This document shows positions 11,355 through 23,196 of a DNA stretch of 64,000 nt, in pieces (positions within the stretch are counted from its first letter, which is position 1; each line of letters opens with the position of its first letter). A model generated the notes under the pieces. The model saw only the letters and a program-made list of their open reading frames with translations, was not told the origin of the DNA and ran no database searches. Origin of the DNA: Coprinellus micaceus (taxonomy: Eukaryota > Basidiomycota > Agaricomycetes > Agaricales > Psathyrellaceae); the NCBI GenBank assembly GCA_951394405.1, contig OX596346.1:186001-250000 (forward strand), read 5' to 3'. The position numbers and the translations under genes were made by a program.

Positions 11355-13574
11355 ATGCTTTTCACGCGATTGGTGATACCTATCCTTAGTTTTTCTCTGT
11401 CATTGGGGCAGAGCGAGGGTGGAGGGATCACCCCTCAAGTCGTCGACTTGGGTTATGCCAAGTATCAAGGCGTTCCGAGCGCCTTTGGCAACACGAATTT
11501 CTTAGGTGTTCGCTACGCTGCACCTCCTACCGGTGAGATCCCTCTTCAACTCACCTGTAGCTTAGCATTGAATAATCCCTCCAGGCGACTTGCGATTCCG
11601 CGAGCCGCATCCGCCGAGCAAGACGTCCGGAGTCAAGGTGGCCGACACCCACCCGTACAGATGTCGAAACGGAGACGAGAATACGACCTCGACTCTGACC
11701 AGGAGAGACTTTAACCCCCCTCCGAACGACGAGGACTGCTTGTTTCTCAAGTAAGTTAGTCGACGTATTGTAAGGTAAATGTCGACTAATGCTCCTTCGA
11801 TCGGAAAGCCTCGTCGTCCCCGGAACCGAGATAAACCCCTCTGCCAAGCTTCCTGTCGTCGTGTGGATTCATGGGTAGGGAACTCCCCTATCGCTCATTG
11901 AAGTCGTACTCACGCCTTGCCTCAGGGGCGGATACTACACCGGTTCTGCCTCATACCCAGGACAGGGCGGCGAGGACGTCATTTTCGATGGAAATGATCT
12001 CGTGCAACTCTCAGGTGGGAAGGCTATAGCCGTCCTTATACAATACCGCCTGGGAGTCTACGGCTTTCTTGCTGGGGAAGACGTAAAGAAAGACGGTGCC
12101 CTGAACGCAGGATTGCGTGAGTACCTCCCAACTCCTCAATTTATACCATCTAACGCGGATCATTCACACTTAGTCGATCAGCAATTCGCTTTCAAATGGG
12201 TTCAGAAACATATATCCAAGTTCGGAGGTGACCCTCGGCGAGTAACTCTCTGGGGAGAATCTGCCGGTGCGTACCCCTCAGTCCTACCTCCACGGCCTTG
12301 ACCTCAGAAAACCCTAGGCGCTGGATCTGTTCTCCAGCAACTCATCGCAAACGGAGGGCAGACCAGCCCCCCGCTGTTCCACTCTGCCATCCTGAGCTCG
12401 ATCTACTACCCACCTCAGTATAACTATAATGATCGTATCCCTGAGGCCGTATATAGTGAGGTCGTTCAGAAAGTTGGGTAAGTCGTTCTCGTTCGTCGGA
12501 GAGTCCCCTAGATGACGACTGATGTACGGCAGATGCGACAAGAGCAGGGATCGGCTCGCATGCCTGCGCGGCGCTGACGCCCTCCAGTTGGATCAGGCTG
12601 GAAAGGAGATCACCTTCGGTGGCTTCTACTTTACTACCTATATCCAGCCAGTAATTGATGGAACCTTCATTCGCGAGCGGGCTCTAACAGCGCTAGAGAA
12701 ACGCAAAGTGAACACCGTGAGTCCATGCCTCCATTAAAAACGATCTCGCGCTAACCAAATCTATAGAGGAACGTACTCGCCGTGGCCAATACTAACGAGG
12801 GTTCCATCTTCGTCGATCCCACATACTCGGGAAACCTCACGAGCTACATCTCCGCGCTTCTGCCTACCATCTCTCCGAGTGACGCGAAGCTCGGGGTTTC
12901 GATATACGAAGGACTCGGAAGCGTGCTAGACCAAGCAATCAAGTTCAACGGGGAGTGTGAGTCTCTCAATACGACCAATATATTGCCCAAGAGTGACTGA
13001 CGTTTGGTCGTTGGACAGTCATTTTTATCTGCCCCACTTACGCTTTGTTGCGATCTCTGAACGGTCATGGATACAAGGTGGGAGCATTGCCCCTATTCCC
13101 GGAACTAGTATTGATGTTGAACTCTTGATAGGGTCACTTCGCAGTCCCTCCTGCAGCTCACTACCAAGACGCTCCCTACTACTTCCCCTCGTAAGTTGAC
13201 CTCAAGTTGACCCGCAAAGAATAAGCTGAGCACGTCACTATTAGGTCATCTGCGACTGGCGCGCCTCTTTTCAACAACAGCGTGTTTATTAACACCTTTG
13301 GCGGGTCCTTCCTTGACTTTGCTGTTCAGGGAACTCCTAATGCCAATCGCACCGGCTCTCTGCTTCCGTACTGGCCAAAGTGGAGTGACCCAAGCCAAAA
13401 AGAGGTCATCTTCAACCGCACGGAGAGTTTGGACCCAGACGTACACGTTTCGCGGACTCCCCCCGATTTGCTCGAACGATGCAGGTAGGCGACTCCCAAC
13501 CTTACCTAGAATTATTGCCTGACTGCCCTCATTCCAGGTTCTGGGACAGCATCGGCCAAAGCGTTGGACATTAG
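11355..13574 (+). CDS. Type-B carboxylesterase/lipase, secreted
   Basis: Twelve exons (11355-11532, 11585-11750, 11809-11874, 11926-12116, 12174-12266, 12318-12477, 12533-12716, 12767-12956, 13019-13077, 13132-13190, 13245-13484, 13538-13574) sum to 1623 nt, giving 540 residues with no stop. This is the normal length of the alpha/beta-hydrolase carboxylesterase family. A hydrophobic N-terminus (MLFTRLVIPILSFSLSLG) predicts secretion. Family marks appear in order: NFLGVRYAAPP, the EDCLFLN signature, the oxyanion-hole loop HGGGYY, the nucleophile elbow GESAG (Ser230), NTNEGSIF (Glu357) and AAHYQDAPYYF (His439). The Ser-Glu spacing of 127 residues is the classical one for this family. It should hydrolyse carboxylic esters outside the cell; the substrate cannot be read from sequence. 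It is the intact member of a tandem pair. Confidence 0.93.
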
Positions 13575-13931
13575 ATAAATTTACAGCTCACTCATACTAG
13601 ACTAGAGAGTAGAATATACCGTAAGGACCATTTTGCCCACTTATGTCCAACGATCACATCGAAGCCCGCCAAGTTGCAGTGGCGATCGTCTCATCTCCCG
13701 AGTTTCCCTTCACCCGAGATCATCACTTCTCCCTTAACCAGAGTCTTTGGCAGGCTTCCAGAGGAAAGAACTCCCAGGAACCGCGAAGTTGAGAACCCTG
13801 CCGTGACTCTCTCACCCGCGCTAGTCACCCGACCTTTCGTGGCCTCATCTCACGATAAGAACCTGCTTTGGTATAAGTATCACGCCGGACCTCAAGCTTC
13901 CTGCACTTGAACCCCCTCAAACCCCTTTCTA
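13575..13931. other. Spacer between the esterase duplicates
   Basis: 357 bases holding the terminator side of the first esterase and the promoter of the second. TATAAGTA at 13872-13879 is the TATA box of the second copy. Nothing else is recognisable. Confidence 0.5.
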
Positions 13932-16900
13932 ATGCTACGCTTACGGCTTGCGATATACTCCCTCGCACTTGCGATTCATTTCACGCGGAGGGAAGGTGGA
14001 GTAATGGGCTCGCCTCCAGTGGTCGACCTGGGTTACGCGAAGTATCAAGGCATTCCAAATGCCCTCGGCAACACAAACTTCTTGGGCGTTCGTTATGCTG
14101 CAGCCCCCGTCGGTTAGCACCTCCTCGTTCTCGTTGGGGTTGTGAGTCTCACTCCAGACATGTCTACCAAGGCGATCTCCGGTTTCGAGAACCGCGACCC
14201 CCCGGGCCGAGGGAGGCGCAGGGGATCACCGTAGCCGACAGACACCCAGATAGGTGTCACAATGCCGGGGCCAGCACCATCAGGAAAAACCTAAAAATCA
14301 AAATTGGACAAAACCGATCAAATTCGGGCAAATCGATCAAAGTTCGGCGAGATTGGACACAGTTCGGCCCAGGCAGTTTCCAATCGCATCCAATTTGTTC
14401 CAGCTGGTGTCGAATTTCATCGAGTCGTGTCCTGTTGTGTCGAGTTCAAGCCAAGTTGTCGCCGCCAGTCGGGGGTGGTTGAGGACGTGGGTGGGGAAAT
14501 GGCATCTTGGCTCAGGGTATATTTGCGAGTCTTATGCGTTACCAAAGGCAACCATTGAAACATACTGGGCGCTAGTCAATCCGTGACTGGGAGCGTCTGG
14601 AGCAACCGCGTCCATGTTCGGGTTACACAGAGGTGGCTCTGACAGCGACTGTCCAGTCGCTGTATCCACGGATATAAACCCTGAGTAAGGTAAAGAACGC
14701 AAATTACATTTATACAAGACGCACACCTACGAGACGAGAACAGGCGGCGGGGCGCATGAAGGGAGGGAGTCCAAGGTAGGTAGGCGGATCGAATTGCTCT
14801 AAGTCGTTTCAAAGTCCGCCGACCCACGACCCGGACACGTGGGATCCGCTGACGGTGATGATGGCAGTGGAAGCTTTCGTTTTTCCTTCTTTCCCCACCA
14901 CGTCTCTCACAGGCTTACAGCGTCGCCCGCATCTTCAATGCGTCGACGCATTCTGGTCGCTTCACGCGTGTTAGGTTAGAGGACGTTCATGAGGTGCGTA
15001 GTCCTATTGCGCCGCTCGAGTGCTAGGGTGCTCGGTGCCGCTGTGACGTGGCGCCGACTCCGCTCAGTGCTCGGGATGAACGTCTCACTACTGATTGCCT
15101 TCCTATCAGTACAAAACAACGGCGCGCTTGCCTCGTCGGACGTCGTAGTCACGAGCACCACACCTACCTCGTCGGCCATCACAACCACGCTTCAGCATCT
15201 CTCCGCAGACAACCCCGTGCCGCGTTGCGGTCCTTCACCGTTCTTAGCACCTACTGCAACAACCCCCACCACTGCCATTGTTCCTCTGAAGCCCCCACCC
15301 AGTCGTCCCGTTGTGACGAGGCTCGGCCTGTCCCACGCTGGCTCGATCTACGATGAACTGACCCTTACTCTTTCTTAGAGCCATTCCACAACGGGTCAGC
15401 TGCTCGGACCGTATAACCACATCCTCAGAGTCAGTTAGGGTAGTTCATGTCGGGTTCTCTGACTTTTTTTTGGCCTCCCGTCTCTAGTCACCCGTTCGAG
15501 CCATATTCCGGCAACCGAGAGGCTCAGTAGACTTACCCACGTATCTTGCATAGAAATTATGTAGCGCCTAGGGAGCTCACGCCCTACTGTTACAATTGGT
15601 CTCCTCGTCCCTATATCAAACCTTGTCCATCGCTGTTGCTAGGCCCTCATGTACCACCCCTGTAGGCTGTAGCCGATGTCGATACCTTGCTAATACACTT
15701 GTTTAAACAACTTCACACCTGAATGTCTCATGAGAAACTGCCACGAAAGGAGGGCCAAACCCGTCAAAAATCTCATTCCAGTTGTGTCGGATTGTGTCGA
15801 GTTCGATCCAATTTGGTCCAGTTGGACGGGGGGACTTCGCAGATTGACCCAACTCGACCAAGTGAACTAATTCGACCGAGCTCGATCCAACTCGACAAAT
15901 TTGTGTCAAATTGGATCCAATTTGAAATTTGGGTTTTTCCTGATGACACCTACTCCGGATCACAAAGCCACCTCGCATTTGAACAAAAGACGGTTTGAAC
16001 CCCCTCCGATGTCAGAGGACTGCTTGTTTCTGAAGTTAGTATGGAGTTCGCGTTCGGCACCGTCGGTGAACAGATGCACACTGAACTTTGCGAAGCCTCG
16101 TAGTCCCAGGAACTGAGATAAATGTGTCTGCCAAGCTTCCCGTAATTGTGTGGATTCATGGGTAGGTCTGTCGTCCATTTTCAATCGCATAGCAGGTATG
16201 GCTGATTACCTCAGGGGTGCATACTCCATTGGTTCTGCATCGTACCCAGGGAAAGGCGCCGGAGAAGTCCTTTTCGATGGAAATGACCTCGTTCAGCTCT
16301 CCAATGGAAAGGCCATTGTACTGCTCATACAGTACCGACTTGGGGTATACGGCTTCTTAGCTGGAGAGGACGTAAAGAAGGGTGGTGCACTGAATGCCGG
16401 CTTGCGTAAGTCGCATCCCAATCACTATGTTGACCGCTCCCCAATGCCATAACCATGGGTAGTCGACCAGCAATTCGCCTTACAGTGGGTCCAGCGTCAT
16501 ATATCTAAGTTTGGAGGTGATCCTCGACGAGTTGCTATCTGGGGTGTATCTGCAGGTACATATCCACCCTTCAGATCTTTCGAAATCCGAGTCAACCAGT
16601 GCGAATCCAGGTGCCGGGTCTGTGTTCCAGCACATCGTCGCCAACGGAGGCCAGACGGAACCTCCACTCTTCAACTCCGCCATTTTGAGCTCACTGTACT
16701 ATCCACCGCAGTACAGTTACAACGCTCGCATTCCGGAGAAGGTATACAGCGACATCGTACAGGGAGCAGGGTAAGTTTAATTGGTCTGGTAAACCTCGAT
16801 GTCCCTCGCAATTGACGGTTGTCATGTTGCAGGTGTGATTCAGCGAAGAATAAGCTCAACTGTCTGCGCAGGATCGACGCCCTTCAGCTGTACGCGATCG

Positions 16901-17883
16901 CCGATGAGGTCACATCCGGCGCCTTCTACTTCACGTACCCCCTCCAACCAGTCGTTGATGGTTCCTTCATTCGCGAGCGTCCCCTCAAATCCTTAGAGAG
17001 GCGTAAGCTGAATACTGTGAGCGCAACTGACGGGGCCCCGCAAAAAGGTTTTAAACTCATGTTGCTGACAGAGGAACGTGCTTGCCGTGGTAAACACCAA
17101 TGAAGGTTCTATCTTCGTTGACCCAGTAGGTGCCGGGGACGTGTCCTGTTACATCTCCCAGCTACTGCCCAATATTTCGCCTGGCGGTGCGAATCTCGCA
17201 GCAAATTTGTACCAGGGACACGGCAGCGTCTTGGACCAAGTCATTCAGGCCCATGGGGAGTGTAGGTTCCCCTCAATCTTATGTGTTTCCTGACTTTCAC
17301 TGAAACTGCGAGACCGACTATTAGTTATCTTCATCTGCCCTACGTACGCCTTGCTACGCTCCATGGACAGTCACGGATATAAGGTACGACCACAGAAACC
17401 ATCCACAATTTATATGCTAATCATCCAATAGGGTCATTTTGCGGTACCCCCCGCTGCCCACTACCAGGATGCCCCCTACTACTTCCCCTCGTGAGTCGAA
17501 CTAGACTCGATGATCACTGAACGAGCTTTCGCCGAGCACAGCACTAGGTCGTCTGAGATTGGCGTCCCACTCTACAACAACCCCGCGTTCATCAGCACTT
17601 TCGGCGGGTCGTTTCTAGACTTTGCCGTGCATGGAACCCCTAACGCAAATCGCACTGGATCTTTGCTACCCCACTGGCCCAAGTGGGGCACGCGGGCGCC
17701 TAAAGAAGCCGTCTTCAATCGGACCGAAAGTCTGGATCCAGACTTTCATATTTCAGACACCCCCTCGAGTTTGCTTGAACGTTGCAGGTGAATAATATTG
17801 TGATATACAAAACGGGATACATACTGATTTCTACTTCGCTCCCTAGGTTCTGGGACAGCATAGGAGAGACCGTCGGACATTAG
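13932..17883 (+). pseudogene. Second carboxylesterase, split by a transposon
   Basis: Paralog of the gene at 11355-13574 with the same intron positions. The start is MLRLRLAIYSLALAIHF (signal-peptide-like). Exon 1 ends at 14112. Exon 2 (14172-16034) is interrupted after the codons for GAS by a 1668-base element (14278-15945). Downstream, every exon is open and aligned: EDCLFLK, HGG, NTNEGSIF, AAHYQDAPYYF and the terminal SIGETVGH. Taking out the element plus one AC repeat leaves the two halves of exon 2 in the same frame, so the break is recent. Exon 2 would then be 27 nt longer than in the paralog. The nucleophile elbow is GVSAG rather than GESAG; the serine is kept. The intact downstream exons argue against long decay. 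Splicing out the whole element is possible in principle but its ends are not GT-AG. Confidence 0.88.
14278..15945. mobile_element. Non-autonomous DNA transposon with terminal inverted repeats
   Basis: The ends are inverted repeats. The left end is CATCAGGAAAAACC and the right end is its reverse complement GGTTTTTCCTGATG; similarity continues inward through AT-rich TCAAATTGG-like sequence. A 2-base AC flanks both sides (14276-14277 and 15946-15947). This duplication is supported because removing 14276-15945 rejoins the esterase frame. Both arms (about 150-250 bases each) are packed with short motifs such as GTGTCGAGTTC, CAATTTG and TTGGAC, typical of subterminal transposase-binding repeats. 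The interior has a 130-codon open frame at 14989-15378 rich in Ser/Thr/Pro that does not look like a transposase. I cannot assign the superfamily; a 2-base duplication that is not TA is unusual. Confidence 0.75.
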
Positions 17884-17979
17884 GAACTTGACATGGGATC
17901 TAGGACTGGAGGCAGTTCCCAACACAATAAACCAATACAAGATGCGCCTCGCTTCGCTCCGGCACCAATATGTTCTTCC

Positions 17980-19621
17980 TCACTCCCTCCCAACAACGAC
18001 GATAGCCTTCGTCCCGTCGATTGTTCCGTTCATCGTTCCCACAAACGCGTCGTCGAATGAGCCTAACCCCTCGAAGCGATGCTCCTTGTACTTGACCTTT
18101 CCTTCAGCGACGAGCTTGGGGACCTCGGTGTAGAATTCCGTAGCCCACTTGGGCATCAATAATGCAACGTTGAGACCGTAGATGGTGATGGACTTGGCGA
18201 TGAGTTGCATAAGGTTCTGAATAATGAAGACTGGCATCAAGGGCTAGTGAATGAGCAGTGCACCAGAGTACGCACCTTGACGGAAGCATCTCGAGTATTG
18301 TACGCCGAGATCATACCGCACGACTGAGGAGAAACCAGCTGTCAGTCGCAGTAGGAGATAATGTGAACGACAGAGCTTACGATAAAGCGTGCATTGGTGG
18401 CAGCATGAGCGAGAGCCGAGTCCAAGGTCTTCGTCCCGACGTTATCCCAATAGCTTCCCAAAGTAATTCAGCCAAATACGGACCAGAGGAGTCTGAGTAG
18501 GAAGCCTACTCACATATCAAGCGGACCCTCCTTGTCGAGAACCTCGTCGGTACTCTCTTCTTTATAGTTAAACGCAACGTCGGCTCCGATTTCCTTGATG
18601 TAAGCGACTCGCTCTGCCGAGCCGGTGCTGGCTATGACCTTGCAGCCGTCGAGTTTCGCTAGTTGAACGACGAAGCTATAGGATGGAGGTGATTAGGGCT
18701 AGGTTAATAGGGCATTCGAGAGTAGACTCACGATCCGACAGCGCCTGTCGTCCGCATCAACGTCAGCGATGATACCCAAGTGGAATTTGTGAATCGGATA
18801 CGCACCAGCTGCGGTGCTAACAAACACGGTCGAGCCCTAGCACAAGAGTAAGTTCACCACTCAGCTAAACCAAACCCGCAAGATGGGCTCACCTTCTTGG
18901 CGGTACCGATAAACTCCTTCCACGCCATCCAGGCAGTCATCCCTATCTCCTAGCGTTAGATAACAGGAGGAGAAAACATCCCTAGCGACGTACCCGCGAG
19001 ACCAGCGACTCCCAGGTACGCAGACAACGGGATGTTGTACTGATTCTGGATGATCATAAGGCCTTCTTCGAGAGTGGGCTTGACGATATAATTCTGGGCC
19101 GCTGAACCCTCTTCCAATCAGCCCGCCGCACAACTTGGAGAAGGAAGGTGAACTCACGCAAAGCACCGCAGATGTAGTCCCCGACCTTCACCTCCTCGGT
19201 CTCTGAGCGCACGACGACGCCAACGGAAGGCGCAATAATCGATTCCCCGAGGATGAAAGGCGGCTGTAAATTCAATTTCAAAGTGGGTTTTCATCAACGA
19301 AAGCACTGTGATAATTCGCGCCGAAGGGGACATACGAAGTCGATGAGAGCCGGCTCGCCTGGCGCGACCATGAGACCGCGCAAGTACGGGTCTGGGGCTA
19401 CGAAGAGGATCTTGAGGAGGAAGCCGCCGTTGAGAGCGACGGTGTCGACGTCGATCGACTGGGAGTTGTCAACGGCGAGAGTCTTTCCGGGCTCGAAGGG
19501 GCCTACGCGAACCAATCAAAGTCTTAGCCTCAAAGAAATCCCTTCGGGGCGGGGGAAGGTGGTGCGTACCTTCACCGGGAGGCGAGTTGAAGATGAGACG
19601 ACTGTTAGTGACTGGTGCCAT
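17980..19621 (-). CDS. NADP-dependent MDR reductase (alkenal/enone reductase type)
   Basis: The start is the ATG at 19621 (MAPVTNSRLIFNSPPGE), with a TATAAA 46-51 nt upstream. About eight exons read on the minus strand. In order: ALNGGFLLKILFVAPDPYLRG (the substrate-domain signature of this group), ILGESIIAPSVGVVVRSE, YLGVAGLAG then TAWMAW, the Rossmann dinucleotide loop TAAGAVGSFVVQLAKL, KVIASTGS, IGADVAFNYK, WDNVG, CGMISAYN, and an end of TKAIVVVGRE at 17980. No zinc-ligand cysteines are present, so this is the zinc-free medium-chain reductase branch (leukotriene B4 dehydrogenase/prostaglandin reductase-like). It should reduce the C=C bond of alpha,beta-unsaturated carbonyls with NADPH in the cytosol. 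It converges on the disrupted esterase, 96 bases away. Two paralogs and a relic follow within 12 kb. Confidence 0.9.
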
Positions 19622-19666
19622 TGGGAAGGTACCTGCGATACGAATATCAAGTCAACCCTCCCCCTC

Positions 19667-19672
19667 TTTATA
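19667..19672 (-). promoter_or_regulatory. TATA box of MDR gene 1
   Basis: TATAAA on the minus strand 46-51 nt upstream of the ATG at 19621. Confidence 0.5.
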
Positions 19673-20394
19673 CCCCAACCCACCTATTCAATCGTGTATG
19701 ACCTCGCCCCGCCGAAGAGCCCAGTGCTGCTGCCTCAGCACCCGTCCTAATCCGTCAAATATGGGTAGACCCGAAGGAAGGATTTCAGCAGGGACGCGGA
19801 ATGGGCGCTAGATTCTGTGTAAGCGGATATCTCCGGTGGCCTGATTAGGTCTTTTTAGACTGCTGGGACGCTTCAGAATGGCTGCGCTCCCGTCATTAAA
19901 GGAGAGGGTGCTTACCGTCGTCGCCGAGGGCTTTATATATAGCTCACGAGTAGAAAAGCACTGACCGTTCCGTGGAACCCTAGCGGATGCATGGCTTGCG
20001 TGAAGGAGAGGACTCGGAGAGAGCGACGCAGTTATGACGTACCCAAAGGGATTGTGCTGTGGAACCCCAAGAAGACTCCACAGGGTTTCTCGGCTTTGGA
20101 GAGTCCTATAAGCAGGTAAGCTTTCGACGACGAACCGAGAAGACTTGCACGTCTCATCGGCATCATGATCAATTTCTTCGGACTTTGCCGTGCCCCACAC
20201 CCTGGGGAGTACGAGGTTCTCGGATGCGCGAATTCCCGACAACAGAGGGTCGGAGCCGTCGCTGACTCGAGTTAAGGTTATCCAACCCAACCAAAGGTCC
20301 CAAGTACCCAGGGTATCATAATCATCTATAGTCCCAATGAATAGTAAATACATACAATTATAACATATCCTCCAACCCCCCAACCCATTCAAAA
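19673..20394. other. Intergenic stretch between MDR gene 1 and DUF6533 gene 1
   Basis: About 720 bases. It holds one copy of the recurrent octamer AGCGCCCA (19802-19809, minus orientation) and a second TATATATA-like site near 19930-19938. No gene is visible. Confidence 0.4.
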
Positions 20395-22317
20395 TCAATC
20401 CTCCGCGACACTCTGAAACCGAATCGTCGACATCGGGTCCGTCTCCGTGCTCGTGAGGTTATCCAGCGCGATACCCTGGGTTGGGGTAGCCTTATCCCCT
20501 GATCTCCGGAGGTTGAGGAGCATGTGAGATCCCTATTTAAAAGGGTGTGATCAGACAAGCTTCTTAAGGACGGGGAGGAGGATGACTCACAGCCATCGAG
20601 TACATCGACCATATCCACCTGTGATATATTTAGCTTTGGGGTTCTACACAGCGATAGGACGAAGGCCCTGCCAGTGGACTTACGCATTCGTCGGAAGTGT
20701 ATACAACGACCCCTCGTAGATCGTAGCGAACCCTTTCAAAAGCTGCGTGATCGCAATCCTATCACCCAACGCACCAAAATCAGTTACTGTAAACTCGAAG
20801 GACTCCATCGGTGTACATCTCCACCGGTGACACAGGTCCAGGAATACAAAGAATACAAGTGACAGGAACAGAAACTCACAAAACGAAATAGAACGCCCCG
20901 TCTCGAACGAAGACCTTGAGGAGCGGGGAGACGATGTGGAATCGTTCGCCGGTGTGGGGGTGGGAGTGGTCGATGCGGGAGGACATGAATGTTTGGCGGA
21001 GTTTCCAGAATGTCGCGATGAGGAAGATTGCTGGTGATTCATGGGGGCGTCAGTGTGAGGACGAGGGGGAGGGGAAGGGGAAGGAGGGTACGTACTGGAG
21101 ACGACGAGGGCGGGTATCCTACCAAGAACGAAAGGAGCGAGCATGTAAGTTAACAATGTGCGTACCCGGGTTGCATGATTGAGTAACTGAAACTCACCAC
21201 CCCGCAATCGTCTTCCCCACTTTTATACCAACCGCCAACGTCACACACCCCGTCCACTTCGGCAGTGGCGGCGGGATAACGCTTTTAACCGATAACTGCA
21301 GCACCCAACTGATAGTGTAGATCTCCACGGCGAGCTGGACTGCAGTCGTTCGGCGGATCAGCATAACGCCGGGTGAGGGGGGAGGAGGGGAGAGGGAGGG
21401 GGAGGGCTTACTGAGGTATAATGTGGAGAAGAACGCGAGGGCTGGGCGGGGACGGGTTAGTTAAGGAGGACGTGCGTAGGGGGAGGGAAGATGTAAGCGT
21501 ACCTCGCCGACTTCGGCCGTAGAGAGCGTATAGCCGGAGGATAAGGATGATGTTCAGGATGATCTCCATCGTGGACATGAATCCGCTGCGAACTGCGTCG
21601 TCGGCGTCGACATCGGGGGGAGCAGGGGGATCTCACTCACAAGATCATCACCCATAGGTATGCTTGGCAGCTGAGGGTGGGGAGCGGTATGAGTTGCGTT
21701 TAAATTGAAGGGGGTTGAATGGACGGGTATGCTCACAACTGAATCGTGGCTTTGGGTTAGTGGGTGGGAGATAGGTGGGGAGGTGCGTGCGTACTGCGAT
21801 CGAGTGTCTGTGTCTATCCGCTGCCAAAATGCCCCTCCATCAACATCCCTGGTCAAAGGTCAACGTCTCTGGAAGACGCACATATTAGGGCAATCCTATA
21901 GGTTATTAGATGTTTATCATGAATGATGATAAGAGGACGTACAGAACGATGAGAATCCCGTAGTACCGCGACGCTAGGTATAGAACCTTCGCTAGACTCC
22001 ATCGCGTACTATCCGCGCAGCATCTTCAGAGCGATCCTCCTTCTCAACTAACGCGAACTCACGGCCAGATATATCGAACCTGGGGTCGCACGTCAGTTCA
22101 ATAATGAATTCTCAGTTCTGAACGAGAACACGCACCTCATCCGAGAAGTTGTGCAAATAATCGCACAGAAGGAAGGTGAGGGCCGCCGCTATCGTTTCCA
22201 CCTACGTCAAAATCTCCTCTTCCGCACGGCACAACCCAACTCACCCTGCGACCATCCCGTATGGATCTGGATCTCGAACGCCTTGAACAGCAGCGCCAGC
22301 GGATTACTTGTATCCAT
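20395..22317 (-). CDS. DUF6533 multi-pass membrane protein 1
   Basis: The start is the ATG at 22317 (MDTSNPLALLFKAFEIQIHT). About ten short exons follow on the minus strand. The N-terminal domain reads AAALTFLLCDYLHNFSDE, VRYIWP, then WSLAKVLYLASRYYGILIVL. This is the DUF6533 pattern: a helix ending in D-Y, an acidic E before V-R-x-I-W, then W-x2-K-x-LY-x2-RY. Further hydrophobic segments are MEIILNIILILRLYALYGR, ALAFFSTLYLS, the TAVQLAVEIYTISWVLQLSV region, and LLKVFVRDGAFYFVL. A late conserved segment YEGSLYTLPTNA precedes the tail ending STIRFQSVAED. Expected to be a roughly seven-helix plasma-membrane protein of unknown function, found in large numbers in mushrooms. Two paralogs lie at 34518-36356 and 39207-41094. 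Confidence 0.85.
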
Positions 22318-23196
22318 CGTCGTGTCGTAACGGGTGGTCGTAAGCGGCGGGGAAGGGGTGCCCGGGGTGGTGGGAGGAACGAAGAGGAGGGAAGAGGAAA
22401 GAGGAGGGAGGGAAAGGGGAAACGAGCGTGGCCACGGTCGTCTCCAATGCCCTCGCGATTTTGCCGTCCCCAGAGCTAACTTGGGGGTAGATAGCGTCCG
22501 ATGCACGCTGCGAGGACTGTTCCATACGGTGCGGTGATCAGCGGAGGAGCATCATGGAAGAAGGATCATAGAGCTGGAAATCAGGGAATCGAAGCTCTCT
22601 TCCTACTTACCCGTGCTTAAGTTCATCAAGGGGCCGGTGCCTCTCCGCAGTCTCCGCCTTCAAGCGCTTCTGGCGTCCAGGCGAACCTGGGGTGGGGGAT
22701 GAGGAAGCTGGGCGGGTGGGTGACGGTGACGAAGGAAAAACAAGCGAATTGACATGCTGGCACGTTGACAACGGGCGATTAGAGAGCGCTATCTCCGCTG
22801 GTGACATCACGCCGGCAAAAGTCCGCCGCGGCTGCAGTAAGCGCCCAAAAACGTGTCTCCGATGCCTCCGTGCTGATTATCAGGTGGACATTGCAGCCTC
22901 CTGGCGTTTGATCGGATATTCCCCCGCTGATTCGGGGTATGCGAGATCTTTACACATCAGAGAGATAACGGAACCAAGTCCCTCAGAGCACGATCATGGG
23001 GTGATTTAAGCGCCCAGGAGATGGACCTTTGTTGGGAATGATTATGATGCCGCTGCTTGTTCCCGTCTCTATTCACGACCTACTTCCTACGGTGTAACGA
23101 ATGCCCGACCACAGTCGATGTCGAAGGTGCGAGTCTTTCGCCACATGGTAGGTTAGATTAACGTTGACTCGCTACAGATGAACTCCCCTCCCCATA
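22318..23196. other. Intergenic stretch with two TAAGCGCCCA sites
   Basis: Upstream region of the DUF6533 gene and downstream region of MDR gene 2. It carries exact copies of the decamer TAAGCGCCCA at 22838-22847 and 23007-23016, about 520-700 bases upstream of the DUF6533 start. A G/A-rich purine tract lies around 22340-22430. No gene is visible. Confidence 0.45.

Noticed and set aside
14989..15378. Transposase inside the esterase insertion
   Set aside because: The frame is Ser/Thr/Pro-rich with no DDE-like or helix-turn-helix pattern, so the element is called non-autonomous.
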